Assembly: GCA_004431415.1 (NCBI GenBank) | Contig: QPMI01000230.1 | Coordinates: forward strand, 1-64,000 | Reading direction: 5' to 3' | From: Cyanophora paradoxa | Taxonomy: Eukaryota > Glaucocystophyceae > Cyanophorales > Cyanophoraceae | Length of the DNA: 64,000 nt | Part shown: in pieces, positions 56,979 to 64,000 of the stretch | How positions within the stretch are numbered: the first letter of the stretch is position 1 | How the letters are laid out: the number at the start of each line of letters is the position of its first letter | Made by a program: the position numbers and the translations under genes | The notes under the pieces: generated by a model | Seen by the model: the letters and a program-made list of their open reading frames with translations, nothing else | Database searches by the model: none | Told to the model about the DNA's origin: nothing

Positions 56979-59900
56979 TCAGGCGGCGGCGCGGCCGGCG
57001 GGCAGGTCGGGCCAGCGGGCGTCGAGGGAGCCCGGGGCGAGCCCGTCCTCTTCGACGAAGCAGGCGCTGTTCCACAGCGTCTTCCACAGCATCCTGCGCC
57101 CCCCCGCTCGCTGCCCGGGGCGGCGGGGGGGCAGACGGACGGGGGCGACGCACTCGCGGACGACGGGCCGGTGGCGGGAGGGGACGCGGGCCACGAGGTG
57201 CCGCGCGAAGGCGTTCAGCACCGGCATGTGCTGCCCGCCCCGCGTCGGCGGCCCCGCGCCCTCTCCCGCGGGGCGGGGGGCGGGGCGGGGGGGTACCTCG
57301 TTGAAGGCGGCGTCGCGCTTCTCCCGCGGGTCGGCCTGCGCCCTCTGCGCGCCCCGGCCGGCTCAGAACGCGGGGGCGGGGGAAGGGAGGGGGGGGGGGG
57401 GGGGGGGCGCGGGCGGACGGCGACGGCGGCGATGCGCTGGCCAGCGGCGGTGCGGAGCATCGGCATGAGGCTCTCCGCCATCACCCGCCCGTCCTGGATC
57501 TGCCCGCCCGCCCCCGCTCAGCCGCCCGGGCCAGGGCAGCGCAGGGGAGACGGGCGGGGCGGGGCGGGCCTGGGCGATCTTGGCGAGGCGCGCCTCGGCG
57601 TAGTCCTGCATGGCCGCCAGGCTCGGGACCTCGCCGTCGGGCCCCGCGAGCACCCCGGGCCGCGCCGCCGCCCGCTGCAGGGACTCCTTTTCCTTGGGGG
57701 AGCCTCCCGGGGGCGCCGACTCCCGCGCCGCCGTCCCCAGCGGCCCCCTCGCCCCCGCCGCCTTCTTCGGCCCCTGCCGCCCCTCGGGCTCGGGGCGGGC
57801 GCGGGGATGAGGAGGGGGCGGGTGCGGGTGCGGCGCACCGCGCGGTCGGCGTCCGAGTCGGAAGCGCGGCTCTCGGGGCTGCCCGAGGGCCGCCTGACCT
57901 CCCCGCTCTCCACCTCCCCCTCCCCCTCCTCGTCCTCGTCCTCGTCCTCTTCCTCCGCCCTGCCAGACGCCCGCTCAGCGCGGGGGCGCGCGCGGGCGGG
58001 GGCGGCGGGGCGGCGCACCCGTCGTCGCGCCACTCCTCCTCGTCCTCGTCCCCGGCCGTGGCCTTCTTCCGCCGCTTCGTGACCTGACGGGCCCGGCGCC
58101 GCCGGCGTGAGCGGGGCCGGCGGGGCAGCGGGCCAGCGGGGCGGGGCGGGGACCTTCTTGTCGGCGCCGTCGGAGGGCCGTTTGGCCGTCTCGAGGGGGC
58201 TCTGCTGCGGGGGCTTCTTGAGCGGCGTCGCCCCGTCCTCGTCCACCTGCGCGCCGCTCGCGGGGCGCGGGGCGCGCTCGCGGGGGGCCGGGGCCGGGGC
58301 GCGCCTCGCGGTACGAGATCTGCTTGCGCTGCCGCTTCCCGCGCCCCGTCTCCTCCAGGTCCAGCGTCTGGCGGAGGGGAGGGGACCGCGTCAGGCGCCG
58401 GGGGCCTCTCGGGGAAACCGGTGCATGCGGGGGCGGGCCTCCTCGAAGTCGCGGGCCTCCTTGGCGCGCCGGGCCGCCGCCTCCTCCGCCGCCGCCCGCG
58501 CCGCCTCCTCCGGCACCACCTTCGTCCAGAAGTCCGCGTCTGCCGCCCCGCCGGCCCTCGTCGCCCCGGCCCGGCGCAGCGCAGGCGGGGGGGCGAGGGC
58601 GGGGCGGGCCGGGGCACCGTTGGCGTTGGCGCTCTCCTCCTCCTCGGCGGCGTCGCCGGCGCCCCACACGCGCGCGTCGCTGCCGGGCGGAGCGTGGGGA
58701 GGGGGCGAGGACGGGGCGGGGCCGGGGGGCACCTGAAGGGCCCGAGGACGCGGCGCTCGCGGGCGACGCGGGCGGCGTCCGCCGCGTCGGCCGCCGCGCT
58801 CGCCCCCACGTGCCGCTCCCGGTCCAGCAGCTCCTCCACCTCCCCCTCGCTGCGCCCCGGGACGAAGGACGAGTCAGGGGTACGACGCCGGAGGGCATGG
58901 GGGGGGGGGGGGCGGAGGCGCCTGTACACGCGGGTGACCTCGCCCTTGAAGATGCGCTCGGCGCCGTGGCGGAGGATCTCCTGCATCTCGCCGGGCTTGA
59001 GGCGCGTGTTCCCCCGCTCGTCCATCGAGTTCACGACGAGGTGCTCCAGCGCCAGCTGCCGCCCCCTCGGTCAGGCGGGCAAGCGGGGGGCGGGGCGGGG
59101 CGGGGCGGGCGGGGGGCGGGGGGCGCCTTCTTGCGGCACGTCTCGAGGATCTTCTCCTCGACGGAGCTCTGCGTGACGAAGCGGTACGCCATGACCTGCG
59201 AGGCGTGCGCCGTCAGCGCCGGCTTCGAGAGGGGCACGGCCCGCATCGCGCTCACCGTCCGCTTCTGGCCGAGGCGGTGGGCCCGGGCGAGGGCCTGCGG
59301 GGCGCGGCGGCCGGTGAGCTGCGGGGGCGGCGGGGGCGGCGGTGGGAGGGGAGGGGGCGGGCCTGGGAGTCGATCTGGGGGTTGAGGTCCGAGTCGAAGA
59401 GGAAGATCGTGTCCGCCGTCGCCAGGTTGATCCCTGCCCGCCCGCCACCCCACGCCCCTCAGCCCCCGCCTGGCCGAGGGCGGGGGGGGGGGGGGGGGGG
59501 GGGGGGGGGGTGGTGAGGGGGCGCGCCCTGGCCGCCGGCGCGGGTGGAGAGGAGGAAGATGAACTTGTCGGGGCCCGCCGGCCGCGGCTTCGCCTCCTCC
59601 TGCCCCCGCCCGCCCGTGAGAAGCGTCCAGAGCGGAGGAGGGCGGAGGCTGGGAAGGCGGACCTTCTTCTCAGAGTCGTCGTCGGTGTCGCTCTCGGCGG
59701 CCGAGGCCGAGGAGCGCGATGCCGAAGAAGAGGAGGGGCCCTCCGAGACCGGCGAGCGGGCCCGCGGGGGCCTGCCCCGGCCCCGGCCCTTCCCCTTTCC
59801 CCTCCCCTTTCCCTTCTGCGCCCTCGTTCGGGCCCCCGAGCGCGAGGGCGCCGAGAGGCGAGGGGACGCACCCCCTTGGCCGCCGCCCACTTCCCCTTCT

Positions 59901-62900
59901 TCTTCTCCTCCTCCTTCTCCTTCTCTTCCTTCTCCTTCTCCTCCTTCTCCTCCTTGGCCTTCTCCTCCTCGCGCTCCTGGCGGGGCTCAGGGGCGGGGGC
60001 GCTGCAGAGCTGAGCGGGCGCACGCGGCGGCGGCCGTCCTCGTTGAAGCGGTCGATGGCCGCCTGCCGCTCGATCGTGTCCGTCCCGCCTGGCCCCGCCC
60101 CTCAGACGAGAGGCGGGGAGGGGAGGGGAGGGGAGGGAGGGGCGCACCGTCGATGCGCTCGTAGCCCCAGCCGCGGGCCTGGACGTACTCCTCGAGGATG
60201 TCCAGCATTGAGGTGAACTGCGCGGCCGGGGGCGCTGAGGGCGGGGGGGCGCCGGGTCGAGGCTGGGGGCGGACGGTGGAGAAGATGAGGGCGCGGTGGC
60301 CGTTGCCACGGGCGCGCAGCTGGACGAGCATGCGGTCCATCAGCTGCAGCTTTGCCGACCCCTCCAGCAGCTCCGCAACGCCCCGCGCCTGCCCCGCCGG
60401 CGGCCTGAGAGGGAGAGGGGGCCCAAGGCAGGAGGGCAGGCGGGGGCGGGCCTTGGCGGGGCCGGGGGAGGACGGCTCCCCGGACGCCTCGTCCGAGCCG
60501 CCCACCTGCGCGCCCGCCTCCGCACAGTGGAAGAGGGCGATGGGGCGGGAGGGCGCACGTGGAGGGCGTGGTTGCAGCACTTGCGGAGCGCCATCATCAC
60601 GTCTGGCGGGGGCGGGGCTCAGGTGGGCGGGGGCGGGGGGCGAGGCGGGTGGCGGACTGTTGAGGACGCGGGACTTCCACTCGCCGCGCTTCTGGCTGAG
60701 CGACATGAAGTTGCGCTGGATGATCGCCGTGTAGAACTGGGCCCAGAACGGTCAGCGGTCAGCGGGGAGCGGCTAGGCTCAGCTCCTGGTCAGCTCAGCG
60801 GGGCGGGGCGGGGTGCGCACGGCGCGCTGCTGCTCGGAGAGGCCGACGGGGACGATGAGCTCCGCCTTCGCCGGCAGTTGCTGCGCGGCCGGCGGGAAGG
60901 CGGGGTGAGGGGGGCGTTGGGAGGGGGCGGCGGGGCGGGGCCGGGGGCGCCTGGAGGATCTCGGACTTGAAGCGGCGGAGGAGGTGCGGCTGCAGCTTCT
61001 CGTGCAGCCGCCGCACCTGCAGGCGGGGGCGAGGGGTCACGCGGGGCGGGCGGGCCGGGGAGCGGGAGGGCCCGGCGGCACCTTGTCCTCGTCGTCCACG
61101 GACTTCTTGAGGTCCTCCACCTGACGAGGGAGAACAAGAAGTCAGGAGCAGCGCCGGGGGCGGGGAGGGCCGGGAAAGCGGGGCGGGGCGGGGCGGGCCT
61201 GCTTGGGGGAGAAGTCGCGCGGCTCGATGAAGGCCATCAGGTTGAACAGCTCGTCGATGTCTGCCGCCTCCCCGCTTCGGAGGGGCGCCGGGGGCCCGGC
61301 GGGGGCGGGCGGGCTGGGGGGGCGCGCACTGTTCTGGAGGGGCGTGCCAGTGAGGAGGATGCGCCGGTGCGTCTTCAGGTTCGACAGCCGCTTGAAGAGC
61401 TGGCTGAAGCGGTCCTGCGGGGGAGTCGGGGGCCGAGGGGGCGCGCGCGCGGCCGGCGGGGCGGGCCTTGAGGCGATTGTGGCCCTCGTCGACGATGAGG
61501 CAGCGCCAGTCGAAGCCCGAGAGGTGCGAGTCTGCCGACGAGGGCTCAGAGGAGAGGGGGGAGGACGGCTCTGAGGAGGGAGAGGGGCGCGCGGTCGTTG
61601 CAGACGCAGTCGTAGTGCGTGATGAGCACGTCGAAGCGCGGCCTCCGAGCCCCGGCCCCCTTCTCCGTCTGCCCCGCTCGGTTGGCGGAGGGGAGGGCGG
61701 AGGGCAGGCGGGGGCGGAGGGGGGCACGCACGAGGAAGAACTCGTGCTCGCGGATGACCTTGCGGTCCTCCTTGCCCCCAGAGTACACGACCTGCGGGAG
61801 ATGAGACGGGGGGCACGGGAAGCAGATCAGGGGTACCGTGTAGGCGTCGGGGAGCCAGGCTGCGAACTCGCGCTGCCAGTTGAGGAGGGTCGAGAGGGGC
61901 GCCACCACCAGGAAGGGCCCCCTGCGCGCCCGTGAGGCCCCGTACCCCTCCCCCCCGGAGGACGGTACCGCCCGCACCTGGCCTCGGCGGTCTCGCGGAA
62001 GGAGGCGAGGAAGCCGATGGCCTGGATCGTCTTGCCTGGGGCCCCCGGGGGTCATGCGCCTGCTCTGGAAGGGGGGCGGGGGAGGCGGGGGCACCGAGGC
62101 CCATCTCGTCGGCGAGGATGGCGTTGCGGCCGGCGAAGTGGGCGTTGCGGAGCCAGTTGATCCCGTCCAGCTGGTACGCGTGCAGCGCCCCTGCCCCGGC
62201 CCCACGTTAGGAGGCGAAGGGGGGGGGGGGGCGGGGAGGGATGGGGGTACCCCCGCGGAGGTACTTGGGCTGCGTCCGCCACGCGTGGAACTTGTCGGCG
62301 CACTTGGAGGGGCGCGCCTCCTCCGCGCCCTTCCCCGAGGCCCGCAGCAGCGCCTGGCCCGGCATGCATCACGAATGGCGCCGGCCTAGAAAATGGAACC
62401 GGGGGCGGGGGGTACCGCGCGGTAGGCGTCGACGAGGGGCCCGAACTTGGCGACGACCTCCGCCTCGGGCTCCCACGTGCAGTCCCGGTACGGCAGCGCG
62501 CACCACTGGGGTACGGCCTCAGAGGGGAAGAGGGGGGGGAAGAACTGGGGGGTACCTTCACGAGGAGCTCCTTGGACTTCGAGACTTCCCTGCGGAGCGA
62601 GGGGGCTGAGAGAGGGGTACAAGGCGGGCGGCGGGAGGGGTACGCCGCACCGGTGGGCGACGATGCGGTCGGCGTGGAGCCAGGCCTTGTGCACCCCGGG
62701 CATGTTCCTGACGCCGGCTCGGCCGACGCCTGGGGGGGGGGAAGAGGGGGGTACCGCGGGTCGACGAGGGAGTCGTCGTTCTCCTCGTCCTCGGCGTCGA
62801 CGCCGGCCTCGTCGCCGGCCTCGTCGTTCAGCGCGCCCTCCGTGCGGCGCTTGTACCCCGCCAGCGCCATCTTGAAGGCGGCCCTCATGCGGGCCTGCCG

Positions 62901-63271
62901 GGGTGCCGTCAGGCGGGCGGGGGAGGGCCGGGCGGGGCGGGGCGGGGGGCGGGCCTGGGGGACCCAGGAGCAGCGGGCCCAGGAGAGGTCGCGCCACTTG
63001 ACGAAGTACTCGGGCTCGCCGTCGGCCCCCGCCCGGTGCGCGAGGACCCGCTCCGGCCGCTCCCGCCCCGCCTCGCAGTCCGCGCACACCGTCGCCTTCT
63101 TGCCCCGCCCCGCCGGCGCCCCCAGCGGCCCGCTGCACTTCGAGCACGCCGGGCCCTGCGTGGCGCCGCGTCAGCGCCCTCGGCGGCGGCCGGGAGGGCG
63201 CGCGGGGCGGCTGGCCTCGGAGTCGGAGTCCTCGGAGTCGGCGGACTTGCGGGGGCGCCCCGCCCCGCGCT

Positions 63272-63304
<33 letters not shown>

Positions 63305-64000
63305 AATCGCCGCTGCTGCGGGCGCGGCGCTTGTACTTCTCGCGCTCGGCCCTGGCCTTGGCCTCTGCCTTCATGCGCTCCACCGCCGCCCGCCGCGCCA
63401 CGATCAGCGCCCGCTCTGTCGCCGCACGCTGCGCGCCGCGCGCTCGCTCGTTGCGCGCACGCACACGGCCACGGGGCAGGGCACCTTGCCGGCGGTGTTG
63501 GTCCCGGGCGGCGACGGGTCGCACTTCTCGCAGAGCCAGAGCTCTGCGGGAGCCGGTCAGGGGCGGCGAGCTTCCCAGAGGGGCCGCGGCGCGCCCTTCG
63601 GGATGGGGTAGGGTCCCCCGTAGCACGCCTGGTGCGCCCAGACTTCGCAGGCTGCGCGGGTGGAGGTCAGCGGGGGCGGCGCGGGGCGGGAGGGAGCGCG
63701 GGGGCGCGCCCTCGCAGGCGACGAGCTGGTTGTCATGCGAGTCCTCGTACGACCCGCACACGGCGCACTGCTCGTCCGACGCGCTGCTGCTCCCCTCGTC
63801 GCTGCTGCTGCTGTCCTCCCCGTCGCTGCCCTCCCCCTCGCTGCCCTCCCTGCCCTTCGCCTTCCCCTTCTCCTTCTTCCCGGCGCCCTTCTCCTCCTCC
63901 TCCGCCCGCGGCTTCTCCTTCTTCGCCGGCTTCGGCTTCGGCTGCGGCTTGGGCATGTCCCGCGCCTCCCGCTCCCCGTCCTGCCGGAGCGGTCGGCGGC
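56979..64000 (-). CDS. CHD/Mi-2-type chromatin remodelling ATPase (5' partial)
   Basis: Nuclear Snf2-family remodeller. The first visible exon (63990-63720) is Lys/Glu/Ser-rich and starts after an acceptor, so more exons lie outside. An extended PHD finger follows: CAVCGSYEDSHDNQLVACE, CEVWAHQACYGG and LWLCEKC. After a basic AT-hook-like segment (KRGAGRPRKS) and a CxxC pair (CSKC ... CADC) come chromodomain pieces (EPEYFVKWRDLSWARCSWVP; YRDCTWEPEAEVV). Snf2 motifs run LDGINWLRNAHFAGRNAILADEMGLG (62160-62100), [92 protein letters not shown] and ARAHRLGQKRTV (59290). The C-terminal part is acidic/basic and ends NSACFVEEDGLAPGSL, stop at 56979. At least five introns have GC donors. Confidence 0.95.
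57389..57407 (+). repeat. Poly-G tract, 19 bases
   Basis: Run of G in an intron of the CHD gene (poly-C on the coding strand). Confidence 0.85.
59482..59510 (+). repeat. Poly-G tract, 29 bases
   Basis: Run of 29 G (poly-C on the coding strand) inside the GC-AG intron 59526-59434 of the CHD gene. Confidence 0.9.

Overview
The window is a gene-dense stretch of a very GC-rich nuclear genome from a unicellular eukaryote. Almost every gene is cut by many introns of roughly 45 to 130 bases with CGCAG-type acceptors, and many of them use GC instead of GT as donor. The gene set points to a photosynthetic or related protist: MOT1-type molybdate transporter, histidine-phosphotransfer protein, temptin-domain secreted proteins, organellar GrpE, CHD remodeller and RING-CH ligase. 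A haptophyte alga fits best (high GC, frequent GC-AG introns, temptin proteins). A pelagophyte or another GC-rich microalga cannot be excluded from sequence alone.

Layout. 1-5266 (-): PHD-cluster chromatin protein, 3' end outside the window. 5394-12698 (+): long coiled-coil protein. 13162-16119 (+): cytosolic HSP90, 13 exons. 16566-20938 (-): M3 metallopeptidase. 21130-21908 (+): ARL2 GTPase. 22237-22617 (-): OXLD1-like protein. 22772-25245 (+): Msp1/ATAD1 AAA ATPase. 26408-27059 (-): HPt protein. 27249-29170 (+): NUP42-like FG nucleoporin. 29225-31404 (-): EF-hand-like protein. 32085-34253 (+) and 34802-36750 (+): two proteins of unknown family. 36972-44262 (-): WD40 plus coiled-coil giant. 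44552-45853 (+): GrpE. 46168-47210 (-): RING-CH membrane ubiquitin ligase. 47916-48845 (+): MATH-domain protein. 49619-52465 (+): molybdate transporter. 53565-54321 (-): temptin-like secreted protein. 54645-56642 (-): second temptin domain followed by a ferric-reductase-like membrane segment, probably one gene. 56979 to the right edge (-): CHD-type chromatin remodeller, 5' end outside the window.

There is no obvious functional cluster. Genes are arranged largely as head-to-head pairs with short shared upstream regions (about 120 to 290 bases in six cases). Several products concern protein quality control (HSP90, GrpE, Msp1, M3 peptidase, RING-CH ligase) and two are chromatin regulators at the window edges. 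No mobile element, CRISPR array, rRNA or tRNA was recognised. Exon boundaries were read by eye from frame continuity, splice signals and family resemblance. They are reliable where a family is well known (HSP90, ARL2, Msp1, HPt, GrpE, RING-CH, MATH) and approximate in the low-complexity and coiled-coil genes.
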